Below, piece by piece: positions 23,790 to 31,500 of a stretch of 32,610 nt of DNA. This stretch comes from Candidatus Zixiibacteriota bacterium (GTDB lineage Bacteria > Zixibacteria > MSB-5A5 > GN15 > JAAZOE01): assembly GCA_030668485.1 (NCBI GenBank), contig DAOUTW010000052.1:1-32610 (forward strand), in the 5' to 3' direction. The translations under genes and the position numbers were made by a program. Below the pieces are notes generated by a model. It was not told where the DNA came from and did no database searches. It saw only the letters and a program-made list of their open reading frames with translations. How positions within the stretch are numbered: the first letter of the stretch is position 1; every line of letters begins with the position of its first letter.

Positions 23790-24089
23790 GATTTCCTCCC
23801 AAAGGATTATATATCTTAACTTAACAATCATCGAGTATTAAGTCAATTAATACTTTGAATGACTTTGCGGCTCGTCCCGCGAATTAGTGCTATTTTTACT
23901 CTCGACCATTTCCTTATTGAGCTGCCAGCAGCCATTTTTTCGGGCCTTTTCAATCCAAAAATAGTCTACCCAGCTCTACCGGCTGAAACTGGCCGGGCCG
24001 GACAAAATACCGAAATGCAAATTTAATTTTAGAAAAGGCGCCAAGCTTCCGATTAAATAAAGGAGAACACAGCTTTGGGAGTTTTATCT
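23790..24089. other. Divergent intergenic region
   Basis: This 300-base gap separates the minus-strand dockerin gene from the plus-strand PilZ gene. It holds the ribosome-binding sites of both genes and a candidate minus-strand promoter (23818-23846). No clear plus-strand promoter, RNA gene or repeat was found. Confidence 0.5.
23818..23846 (-). promoter_or_regulatory. Candidate promoter of the dockerin/TSP3 gene
   Basis: On the minus strand TTGACT (23846-23841), a 17-base spacer and TAAGTT (23823-23818) form a plausible sigma70 pair, giving a leader of about 22 bases. A better -10 hexamer, TATAAT (23811-23806), lies closer to the gene but has no matching -35 and would leave almost no leader. 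Confidence 0.35.
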
Positions 24090-24521
24090 ATGCAAGTAGC
24101 TAATCAGGAAAGACAGCAGAAAATTAGAAGAAAAGCCTCTACCCCATTACTGGTCTATGATTTACACACCGAATTACCGATGGGACAAATCCTGGATATG
24201 TCGGCCAAAGGTATGAAACTTATGACCGAGGATCCGATCGATGTCAAACAGGTATATTACCTCAAAATACCATTGGACAAAAAGATCAAAAAACGGAAAG
24301 AAGTCTTTTTCGACGCCGAATGCCGCTGGTGTAAACTGTCAGACGAAACCGGTTGGTACAATTCAGGCTATGTTCTCCGCTTCCCATCGCCCAAAGACGC
24401 CGAAGTTATCCGTGAATTAATGCATGTCTGGATGGCCGATGAGACCGGAAAATTCAAATCCAAAACTTCAAATTCGGCCGGAAAGAAACGTGGATATTTT
24501 AGGAAAATATTCAGTCGTTGA
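24090..24521 (+). CDS. PilZ-domain c-di-GMP-binding protein
   Basis: A 143-residue cytoplasmic protein made almost wholly of one PilZ domain, which binds cyclic di-GMP and passes the signal to motility, adhesion or secretion machinery. The binding motifs are an N-terminal basic cluster with arginines (RQQKIRRKAS) and LDMSAKGMKL, matching the [D/N]xSxxG signature. The C-terminus is a basic tail (KKRGYFRKIFSR). ATG 24090 has GGGAG 8 bases upstream. An in-frame TTG at 24075 has a better AAGGAG 9 bases upstream, so the protein could be five residues longer. No diguanylate cyclase or phosphodiesterase is nearby. Confidence 0.88.
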   Translation: MQVANQERQQKIRRKASTPLLVYDLHTELPMGQILDMSAKGMKLMTEDPIDVKQVYYLKIPLDKKIKKRKEVFFDAECRWCKLSDETGWYNSGYVLRFPSPKDAEVIRELMHVWMADETGKFKSKTSNSAGKKRGYFRKIFSR

Positions 24522-24624
24522 TTCTACGCACGAAACAATCAGTATTATAACCTCAGTCTGGACTGCACCAAATTCATGAAGCAGGGAACAATCGAAATGA
24601 TCCAATTGTTTTAAACATCAGGTT

Positions 24625-25614
24625 ATGAAAATTGTGTTTAACAAATGGATCCTGCGCTGGGGGAATATCCCGAAGTATATCACCTTGTCATTGGGGATAC
24701 TGGGTCTGGTATTTTTAAATTTAAACACTCCTTCGGCGACGGAGGTTCAACAGGGAAACGACATGAAATATAATAAATTAAGCCCGGAGGAAGAACAAGT
24801 CATTATCCACAAAGGCACCGAGCAGCCTTTTTCGGGAAAATTCAACGATCACAAACAATCCGGAACATATACCTGCAAACAATGCGACGCCCCCCTTTAT
24901 AAATCGGAGGATAAGTTCGATTCCCGATGTGGCTGGCCGAGTTTTGACGATGAGATCCCAGGAGCGGTAAGACGGGAGATTGATGTCGACGGCCGTCGCA
25001 CCGAAATCCTTTGCAACTACTGTGGCGCTCATCTGGGACACGTTTTTGATGGCGAACAACTGACCGATAAAAATATCAGGCACTGCGTCAATTCCATCTC
25101 GCTCAACTTCGACCCTGCCAAGCAGGAAAAGAAAACAGAGACGGCCTACTTTGCCGGCGGTTGTTTCTGGGGCGTCGAATATTTCTTCCAGAAAGAGGAT
25201 GGTATCGTCTCGACCAGCGTCGGATATATGGGAGGCCACAAAGACAATCCCACCTATCAGGAAGTTTGTGACGGAAATACCGGTCATGCCGAAGCGATTG
25301 AAGTCGTTTTTGATCCTTCGCTGATTTCTTTTGAGAAACTGGCGAGGCTGTTTTTCGAGACTCATGACCCTACCCAGATCGACCGACAAGGACCGGATAT
25401 CGGTGACCAGTACCGTTCGGCCATCTTTTACACCGGCGATGATCAAAAACAGACGGCAGAAAAACTTATCAAGGTTCTTACCGACAAGGGGTATAAAATC
25501 GCCACCGAAATAAATGCCGGGAGCAAATTCTGGAAAGCCGAAAATTATCATCAGGACTATTATCTGAATAAGGGTGGGCAACCATACTGCCACGGCTACC
25601 AAAAACGATTTTAG
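24625..25614 (+). CDS. msrAB: Exported bifunctional methionine sulfoxide reductase (MsrB-MsrA fusion)
   Basis: A 329-residue repair enzyme that reduces both stereoisomers of methionine sulfoxide in proteins. An N-terminal hydrophobic segment (about 17-34, ITLSLGILGLVFLNLN) acts as a signal peptide or anchor, so the mature enzyme is probably periplasmic. The MsrB domain comes first (about 48-163), with zinc ligands CKQC (84-87) and CNYC (130-133), Cys 102 in SRCGWPSF and catalytic Cys 154 in RHCVNSISL. The MsrA domain follows (about 172-325), with catalytic Cys 180 in GCFWG and a resolving Cys near the end (QPYCHGYQ). An internal ATG at 24763 (MKYNKLSPEE), exactly at the start of the MsrB domain, has AGGGA 6 bases upstream and might also be used to make a cytosolic form. 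Confidence 0.96.
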   Translation: MKIVFNKWILRWGNIPKYITLSLGILGLVFLNLNTPSATEVQQGNDMKYNKLSPEEEQVIIHKGTEQPFSGKFNDHKQSGTYTCKQCDAPLYKSEDKFDSRCGWPSFDDEIPGAVRREIDVDGRRTEILCNYCGAHLGHVFDGEQLTDKNIRHCVNSISLNFDPAKQEKKTETAYFAGGCFWGVEYFFQKEDGIVSTSVGYMGGHKDNPTYQEVCDGNTGHAEAIEVVFDPSLISFEKLARLFFETHDPTQIDRQGPDIGDQYRSAIFYTGDDQKQTAEKLIKVLTDKGYKIATEINAGSKFWKAENYHQDYYLNKGGQPYCHGYQKRF

Positions 25615-25795
25615 TACAGCCTGCCTTTCGATCCTTTTATATTTTCATTGCGGTATGATACCGAACCGAAAATCAGGATATTATCATTGTCAACGGCATC
25701 CAAAATCGTTATAGTTTAGTTTAGCCGCCATTCAAGGCATCGGAGACGGGCGGGAATCGATTGATAATGCCTTATTATATACCAGGCAGGTGGCA

Positions 25796-27007
25796 ATGAC
25801 CTACACAAGACGAGAATTTAGTAAGACAATCTTGAAGGCTGCGGCCGGAATAGCGGTTTCCGGACCGATGCTTTCCTCACTCGGATGCGCCTCGCGACGA
25901 TATCCAAAAACGGACCGTACTATCCCCCGGGTTCTGGCCGACCTTCATATCCATGTCGATATAAACGACTGGAATAAAAACACCCCCCTGGGCATTGAAA
26001 ACCCGCTGCTGACTTATGTGGCCGACAAATTTGTAAATAAAACCGGCCTCGACTGGAAAAAAAGTCATGAGGCGGGAGTCGACCTCATTTGCGCCAGCCA
26101 TTTCAATGTCTTTGATGAATGGCTCTCGATGCCGACCGATCCAAATCCCCACGCCCCGGCCAATACTCATCGGATGATGGATCGACTTGAGCAGAAACTC
26201 CGCGGACCGATCGAGCCATATGCCCGGCTGGTAAAAAACAGCGGCGAAATGAAACGATCCCTGGCTATCCCCAAGACCGATCCCGATTACCGAATAACGG
26301 TGGTGCATACGGTCGAGGGTGGTCATGCCCTCGGCGGCGATCTCGGAGCCCTTGAATCTATGGCCAAACGCGGATTGGCGATGCTGACCCTGACTCATTT
26401 TTTCAACAAGGGAATCGCCTCTGCCGGAAATTCCTTTCCCTTCTTCCCCGATGCCAACAGCGACTGGCCGAATCAGGGTTTAAGTGAATTCGGGCGCGAA
26501 GTGATACAGGAGATGGAAAACCTGGGGATTATTGTAGATGTCATCCATTCCACTCCCACGGCAATGGAAGATATCTTTGAAGCTTCAACAAAGCCACTCG
26601 TTTCCAGTCACTCGGCGGCACGGACTCTGTCGGACCATCCCCTCTCATTAATTGATGAGCATATCCAGGAAATAGCTCACCGCAACGGGATTATCGGCGT
26701 TATCATCGATCCTTATCTTCTCAGCAATTACGCCACTCTAACTCAGGCCGAAACCAAAGCGACATTAAGCGATGTTGTGCGCAATATCCGCTATCTGGTA
26801 AAAATGTGCGGCAGTCATAAGAATGTCGGCATCGGCAGCGATTTCGCCGGATTTATAACCGGGCCAACCGACATGCTGCATATCAGTCAGGTCGGGCGTC
26901 TGCGGGCTATGCTTCTGGATGAATTCGGAGACGAGCGGATCGTAAATGATATCATGGCCAACAATGTGATCGAATTTCTGATCAAAAACTGGCATTCCGG
27001 AGTCTGA
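25796..27007 (+). CDS. Tat-exported membrane dipeptidase (peptidase M19)
   Basis: A 403-residue renal-dipeptidase-like metalloenzyme that hydrolyses dipeptides (in bacteria often with D-amino acid at the C-terminal side) using two zinc ions. Metal and active-site residues are visible in LADLHIHVD (His 51, His 53), VHTVEGGHAL, VDVIHSTP, SSHSAARTLSDHP and GIGSDFAGF. The N-terminus carries a twin-arginine signal, TRREFSK, then a hydrophobic stretch and SLGC (Cys 31), so it may be a Tat-dependent lipoprotein. ATG 25796 is preferred over GTG 25790 because the AGG ribosome-binding site abuts the GTG. Three bases separate its stop from the next gene, so the two are co-transcribed and probably act in the same envelope compartment. 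Confidence 0.94.
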   Translation: MTYTRREFSKTILKAAAGIAVSGPMLSSLGCASRRYPKTDRTIPRVLADLHIHVDINDWNKNTPLGIENPLLTYVADKFVNKTGLDWKKSHEAGVDLICASHFNVFDEWLSMPTDPNPHAPANTHRMMDRLEQKLRGPIEPYARLVKNSGEMKRSLAIPKTDPDYRITVVHTVEGGHALGGDLGALESMAKRGLAMLTLTHFFNKGIASAGNSFPFFPDANSDWPNQGLSEFGREVIQEMENLGIIVDVIHSTPTAMEDIFEASTKPLVSSHSAARTLSDHPLSLIDEHIQEIAHRNGIIGVIIDPYLLSNYATLTQAETKATLSDVVRNIRYLVKMCGSHKNVGIGSDFAGFITGPTDMLHISQVGRLRAMLLDEFGDERIVNDIMANNVIEFLIKNWHSGV

Positions 27008-27010
27008 TAG

Positions 27011-28687
27011 ATGAAAATACTAACAATACATGCGATGATACTGATGCTTTCACTCTTCGCCTGCGCCCCGGCATATTCCTGGGAAGAATATGAGCACCAG
27101 CAGGTCAGTGACAGCGCCTTTTTCACGGTGATGCAAATATGTTGTCGCCCTTCCGGAGATTCTGCCTTCGTACCGATAGGCAGCGGCGGAGAGTCAATAA
27201 TTCCCCTTCATCTTCGATCCGATATGACTTTCGGACAGGTAGTCGCCGGATTTGCCGGTGATGACCTGGCGCGCAATCGTTTCCACGACTATGGTCGATC
27301 CATTCAGGAACAGCTTGAAATGTTGACCGCCGAACAGATCGAAGCCGCATGGAATGCGATCAAAGACTCTTCGTCAAATCAGGCAAAGGCAATTTATGTT
27401 GAATCGGCAATGTCTCCTCCAAAATTCTTTACCAAAAATACAATAAGCGCCTATCTCCTTTATCATATGCTGGCCATGCGTATGGCTAAGGAGGCAGGCG
27501 CTTCCGTGGCTGGCAATCGGGATCATCTATTGAAGGCGATGATACTGGAGGCGATCGCCCAGGGCCATCTTGCCGATGCTTTCTCTGCCGGTCATATCCT
27601 CACACCGGTGTCTGACTTTCTGGCCCCTTTACATTGCTGCAATACCATAGAGTCGCATAATTATCATCGCAGCAAGGGGGTCTATGTCGTTAACTCGCGC
27701 GGCGATGCCTGGCAGACCTTCGGTGATAAGCTGATGCACTGGTATGCGCCGACTTATCGCCCGGTCTTCGAAGCCTGTTATTTTTCATTGATGGAAATTA
27801 TGACGGTTTACTATAACGCCGGTGATTCTGATCTACCTGACGGTCTTGAACAGTGGAATAAATCAACCGTCCCGGGTGTACGGGTCAAACACGAGGTTTC
27901 GATCTGGACCTCCGGTCATGACGGGGATTATTTTTATACCCACCGGTATTTGCCAACCCTGATGCTCTTGCCAATGCCGACAGCGGCCACCTGGAGTATC
28001 CGAACATATGAGAATGATGAGCATAATATCAGGAAACGCCGGCACTTTCCACAGCTTTACGAGAACGGTTTCCATGATCCGGATGATTGGGATATCGACA
28101 AAAACTTTCTATATTCGCGCAACGATATCCCTGCATGGTTAATCCCGCCCGGCTTTCTTACCGATAACCCGGTCAGTCCCGATTCGCTGATAAAATTTCA
28201 TCCCGATTGGGCCTCGGTTCGCTGGCACCAAATCAGGTATGCTCCCCCTAGCTATAAAGGATTATTATTGGGTTTCGGCAGTGTCTTATTGTTTGAGAAC
28301 AATGATGGCCATGGACGCACCGGAGGAATGGTCAGGCTTGGTTATGGCCTTTGGGATGATTTGATGTTGTTGAAAAACATTTCCCTCAATACCACGTTGC
28401 TGCCTTCCGCATATGATGAAGGACGGCTGTTGCTGGCGACGTCATTGGGGCTTGGAATTCCGTCCTTGATGCCGAAATATTATAAGGCTCTGCACCTTGA
28501 AGGCGGTGCCGCCTTTGGTCTCAGATCCCAGTATAACGATCACGGCGTTATGCTGACGGCCGGTATAGACAGCAATGTTCTGCCTTTCGGCTTCACCAAT
28601 GCCGGATTAACATTCAGGCTGAAATATCAATGGTTCCTGCTGGGCAGGATAATACACGGCCCCGCCCTCGAAGTCATTCTGCAATAA
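27011..28687 (+). CDS. Secreted protein with zinc-phospholipase/P1-nuclease-like N-terminus and beta-rich C-terminus
   Basis: A 558-residue exported protein of unproven function. The signal peptide is predicted to be cleaved at AYS-W, leaving Trp 24 as the first residue, followed by EEYEHQQVSDSAF. A free N-terminal Trp plus internal His/Asp clusters is the hallmark of zinc phospholipase C and S1/P1 nucleases. Here the helical region of about residues 85-200 contains FHDYG, YHMLAM and GHLADAFSAGH (His 185, Asp 188, His 194), close to the HxxxDxxxxxH zinc motif but with one residue fewer in the first spacing. The last 160 residues have alternating hydrophobic strands (LLLGFGSVLLF ... GGMVRLGYGLW ... 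HLEGGAAFGLRS ... GLTFRLKYQWFLL), as in outer-membrane beta structures. It follows the M19 peptidase gene by 3 bases. The enzymatic assignment is inference. Confidence 0.85.
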   Translation: MKILTIHAMILMLSLFACAPAYSWEEYEHQQVSDSAFFTVMQICCRPSGDSAFVPIGSGGESIIPLHLRSDMTFGQVVAGFAGDDLARNRFHDYGRSIQEQLEMLTAEQIEAAWNAIKDSSSNQAKAIYVESAMSPPKFFTKNTISAYLLYHMLAMRMAKEAGASVAGNRDHLLKAMILEAIAQGHLADAFSAGHILTPVSDFLAPLHCCNTIESHNYHRSKGVYVVNSRGDAWQTFGDKLMHWYAPTYRPVFEACYFSLMEIMTVYYNAGDSDLPDGLEQWNKSTVPGVRVKHEVSIWTSGHDGDYFYTHRYLPTLMLLPMPTAATWSIRTYENDEHNIRKRRHFPQLYENGFHDPDDWDIDKNFLYSRNDIPAWLIPPGFLTDNPVSPDSLIKFHPDWASVRWHQIRYAPPSYKGLLLGFGSVLLFENNDGHGRTGGMVRLGYGLWDDLMLLKNISLNTTLLPSAYDEGRLLLATSLGLGIPSLMPKYYKALHLEGGAAFGLRSQYNDHGVMLTAGIDSNVLPFGFTNAGLTFRLKYQWFLLGRIIHGPALEVILQ

Positions 28688-28706
28688 CCGGATCATTTTC
28701 GGCGCT

Positions 28707-29171
28707 TTACGACATCTCAAAACGAAGAACGATCGGATCGACCAGGCGATTATAATCGGCATATGACATTTTAAACAGGTCGGAATGCGTACAGGCCTTA
28801 AAGGCGATTTCATCATCTTCGGCCAACTTTTGCGCCACATAAATGTCCAGACCGTAGAGATTGCCGAACGGCGGCATAGCGCCGATTTCACAATCGGGAA
28901 ACAAATCCTTGAATTCATGCTCTCGGGCCAACTCGACATCGTCCGATCCGACCACCTCTCGCAACAAGGCAAAATCTACACGGCAGGAGGCCGGTAGAAC
29001 CGCCATCGCCAATTTCCCCTGGATTTTGATAATAACCGTTTTGGCCAACTCTTTTCCGGAAATATGAACCGCTGCAGCCACCTGCTGAGCCGTGTATTTA
29101 ACCGGATGGCTGATTTCCTCATAATCGACCTTATGCTTGTCGAGATACTCTTTGAGCTTTTCTGAAGGCAT
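28707..29171 (-). CDS. ybaK: YbaK/EbsC-family aminoacyl-tRNA deacylase
   Basis: A 154-residue single-domain editing enzyme related to the INS domain of prolyl-tRNA synthetase. Such proteins hydrolyse mischarged tRNA (for example Cys- or Ala-tRNA-Pro) in trans. Family features are VDYEEISHPVKYTAQQVA at the start, GKELAKTVIIK with the conserved lysine, and IGAMPPFGNLYGLDIYV near residues 96-112, which corresponds to the GxxxPxG loop. The ATG at 29171 has GGAGG 5 bases upstream. It converges with the preceding gene with 19 bases between the stops. It stands apart from the ser operon, separated by that operon's terminator. The precise substrate cannot be assigned. Confidence 0.93.
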   Translation of the reverse strand: MPSEKLKEYLDKHKVDYEEISHPVKYTAQQVAAAVHISGKELAKTVIIKIQGKLAMAVLPASCRVDFALLREVVGSDDVELAREHEFKDLFPDCEIGAMPPFGNLYGLDIYVAQKLAEDDEIAFKACTHSDLFKMSYADYNRLVDPIVLRFEMS

Positions 29172-29477
29172 AATTACCTCCGTTTCTGTGGATTATCATT
29201 TTCGGGACTAACCGGAGGAAATCACGTGCGGCATCATTGTCCCGCGGATTTCATCTGAGCGGCGTTATCGATTCGCTACCTCGATGTTCAATTATTCTGA
29301 GTCAAATCCAATGTCGTAGTATTATATTCAGCGTTCGGGCGCCATATATTATACGCATCAGGTGCGTAGGTGGTTTAGTTTATTGACGAGCAAAAAAGTG
29401 GCCGGCATCTGTGAGACACCGGCCATTACTAATGTGTTACTTTATATATAACGCATTACTACCGTATACAAAATAGC
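29172..29477. other. Intergenic region between serC and ybaK
   Basis: These 306 bases hold the serC terminator (29392-29425) and the leader of ybaK with its GGAGG ribosome-binding site. TATAAT on the minus strand (within 29344-29354) could be a -10 for ybaK, but the matching -35 is poor. A short 5-bp hairpin (ACGCA...TGCGT, 29353-29367) is also present. No gene was recognised. Confidence 0.45.
29392..29425 (-). terminator. Rho-independent terminator of the serine operon
   Basis: Read on the minus strand, TGGCCGG pairs with CCGGCCA (29425-29419 with 29405-29399), and the pairing can continue inward with wobble pairs. The stem is followed by CTTTTTTG (T-run 29397-29392). It lies 53 bases after the serC stop codon. 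Confidence 0.9.
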
Positions 29478-30566
29478 TTACTGGTTGGCATTCATGAATG
29501 TCTCCATGAATTCCGCCAGTTTGGTAGCGCCCTCCAGAGGCATCGCATTGTACACTGAAACCCTCACGCCGCCAACCGAACGATGACCTTTGAGACCGAC
29601 AAAACCGGCCGCCTTGGCATCGGCGATAAGCTTCTTCTCCAGATCCTCATTGGGAAGGCGCATGGTGATATTCATCCAACTGCGACTATCAGGTTTGACC
29701 GTTCCCTTAAAATAATCGGGATACTTGTCGATCATGCCGTAGATCGTATCCTTCTTGGCCATATTAACCTTTTCGACCGCCTCCAAACCGCCCTGGTTCA
29801 TGATCCACTCAAAAACCAGCTTCATGACATAAATGCCGAAGGACGGCGGAGTATTATAGAGAGAGTTCTTGGCGGCGTAGGTCTGATAATTGAACATCGA
29901 GGGCAGTCCCTCTTTACATTTAGCCAGCAGGTCTTCTTTGATGACCACCAGAGTCACACCGGCGGGGCCCAGATTTTTCTGAGCTCCGGCATAAATCAGA
30001 GAAAACTTCGAATAATCGATTTTCCGCGATGCGATATCGGATGACATATCGCAAATCAACGGCACTTCGCCGGTATCCGGGAACTGATGAAACTGGGTTC
30101 CCTTGATGGTGTTATTCGAGGTTACGTGAAGATAAGCGGTATTGTCCGGATATGAAATATCTGCCGGTTTGGGGACGAAGGTATAGCCGTCATCCTTGGT
30201 CGACCCCGCCAGATGCATGTTGCCGATAATCTGGGCCTCTTTGATCGCCTTAGTCGACCAGGTACCGGTATCGACATAAGCACCGACCTGACCGTCATTC
30301 AGGAAATTGAGCGGGATATATGCGAACTGGCTCGAGGCGCCACCGGTCATGAAAAGAACTTTGTAATTATCGCCCAGTCCCAGAATCTCTTTGGCCAGGG
30401 CCATGGCCTGATTGTTAACTTCGTCGAACTCCGGAGAACGATGCGAGCTCTCGATGATCGACATGCCTGTCCCGCGATAGTCGATCAGTTCCTCCTGGAT
30501 AATCTTGAGAACATCCAACGGAATCGTCGACGGGCCGGGATTGAAATTGAAGACTCTATTTGCCAT
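29478..30566 (-). CDS. serC: Phosphoserine aminotransferase
   Basis: A PLP enzyme of 362 residues, the standard length. It converts 3-phosphohydroxypyruvate and glutamate to phosphoserine and 2-oxoglutarate, the second step of serine synthesis. The N-terminus FNFNPGPSTIPLDVL, the ESSHRSPEF block (39-47), GGASSQFAYIPLNFL (75-89) and the PLP-binding Lys 197 in IYAGAQKNLGPAGV are all present. It is the third gene of the ser operon, 39 bases after serA, and is followed by a strong terminator. The ATG at 30566 has GAGG upstream. Confidence 0.97.
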   Translation of the reverse strand: MANRVFNFNPGPSTIPLDVLKIIQEELIDYRGTGMSIIESSHRSPEFDEVNNQAMALAKEILGLGDNYKVLFMTGGASSQFAYIPLNFLNDGQVGAYVDTGTWSTKAIKEAQIIGNMHLAGSTKDDGYTFVPKPADISYPDNTAYLHVTSNNTIKGTQFHQFPDTGEVPLICDMSSDIASRKIDYSKFSLIYAGAQKNLGPAGVTLVVIKEDLLAKCKEGLPSMFNYQTYAAKNSLYNTPPSFGIYVMKLVFEWIMNQGGLEAVEKVNMAKKDTIYGMIDKYPDYFKGTVKPDSRSWMNITMRLPNEDLEKKLIADAKAAGFVGLKGHRSVGGVRVSVYNAMPLEGATKLAEFMETFMNANQ

Positions 30567-30605
30567 TTTTATTGCCTCACATCAAAAAGCGTTGAAACCA
30601 GTTTA

Positions 30606-31481
30606 CTACTTGTTTACGTACTCGCCGATCAACTGATCGATGATATCGCCGATCCGCAGCAGGTTTTCTTTGGTGGAAGCCCCGATATGCGGGATCGCAA
30701 TTACATTCGGCGCGTTCACGAGAGGCGAATTTTCCGGCGGATCGGAATACCAGACATCATTACCGTATCCGGCCAGTTTGCCGCTTTCGAGGGCCGCGAC
30801 AACATCTTCTTCGACAACGCATTTGCCTCGTCCGGTATTGACTATATAGGCGCCGTCCTTACACATCGCCAGCGTATCCTTGCTGATAATACCCTTGGTA
30901 TCATCGGTCAGTGGCATGTTGAGCGAAATATAATCGGACTCCGGCAGGACGTCTTTAATATCTTTCTTCATCTCGGCCACGTTATGATGATGCACGAAAG
31001 GATCGTAAGCGATAACATTCATACCGAAAGCCTTGGCCCTAAGACCGATCTCGGTTCCGATACGTCCCATGCCGAGAATACCCAGCGTTTTCTTGTAGAG
31101 CTCGGTTCGCTTCAATTGCTTCTTGATCCACTCGCCCTTCTTCATCGAGGCATCGCCTTTGGTGACATGATTGGGCATGGCGATCATCAGAGCAAAGGCC
31201 AGCTCGGCCACGGCAATTGATGACGCCGCCGCAGTATTATGGACGATTATCCCCTTCTCCTTGGCATACACAAGGTCGACATTATCGAGGCCGACACCGC
31301 CACGAATCACTAGCTTGAGATTGGGAGCCGCGTCGATATATTCCTTGGTGACCTTGGTCTTGCTGCGAATGAGTACCACTTCGCAATCAGCCACCCTGCC
31401 CTTGTCGTCGGTCACCTCGCCATATTTGGCCAGCTTTTCCGGGAGTCCCGGATCAAAAGCGTCGGATAACAAAATAAGCAT
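30606..31481 (-). CDS. serA: D-3-phosphoglycerate dehydrogenase, short form without regulatory domain
   Basis: A 291-residue NAD-dependent dehydrogenase that oxidises 3-phosphoglycerate in the first step of serine synthesis. The nucleotide-binding motif is LGILGMGRIG (about 134-143), substrate-side residues lie in RGGVGLDNVD, and the catalytic His is in IPHIGASTKENL near residue 270. The protein ends just after the catalytic core. The ACT (and intervening) domains that allow feedback inhibition by serine in longer SerA proteins are absent. The ATG at 31481 is chosen because GAGGT lies 8 bases upstream; a GTG five codons earlier overlaps that site. It sits 19 bases after the DUF1015 gene. Confidence 0.95.
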   Translation of the reverse strand: MLILLSDAFDPGLPEKLAKYGEVTDDKGRVADCEVVLIRSKTKVTKEYIDAAPNLKLVIRGGVGLDNVDLVYAKEKGIIVHNTAAASSIAVAELAFALMIAMPNHVTKGDASMKKGEWIKKQLKRTELYKKTLGILGMGRIGTEIGLRAKAFGMNVIAYDPFVHHHNVAEMKKDIKDVLPESDYISLNMPLTDDTKGIISKDTLAMCKDGAYIVNTGRGKCVVEEDVVAALESGKLAGYGNDVWYSDPPENSPLVNAPNVIAIPHIGASTKENLLRIGDIIDQLIGEYVNK

Positions 31482-31500
31482 ATTTATGTACCTCACTTTC

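Noticed and set aside
30213-31220. A 335-residue plus-strand open frame across serC and serA
   Set aside because: It lies antisense to two clearly conserved genes and its sequence resembles a reverse-complement translation. No family is recognised.
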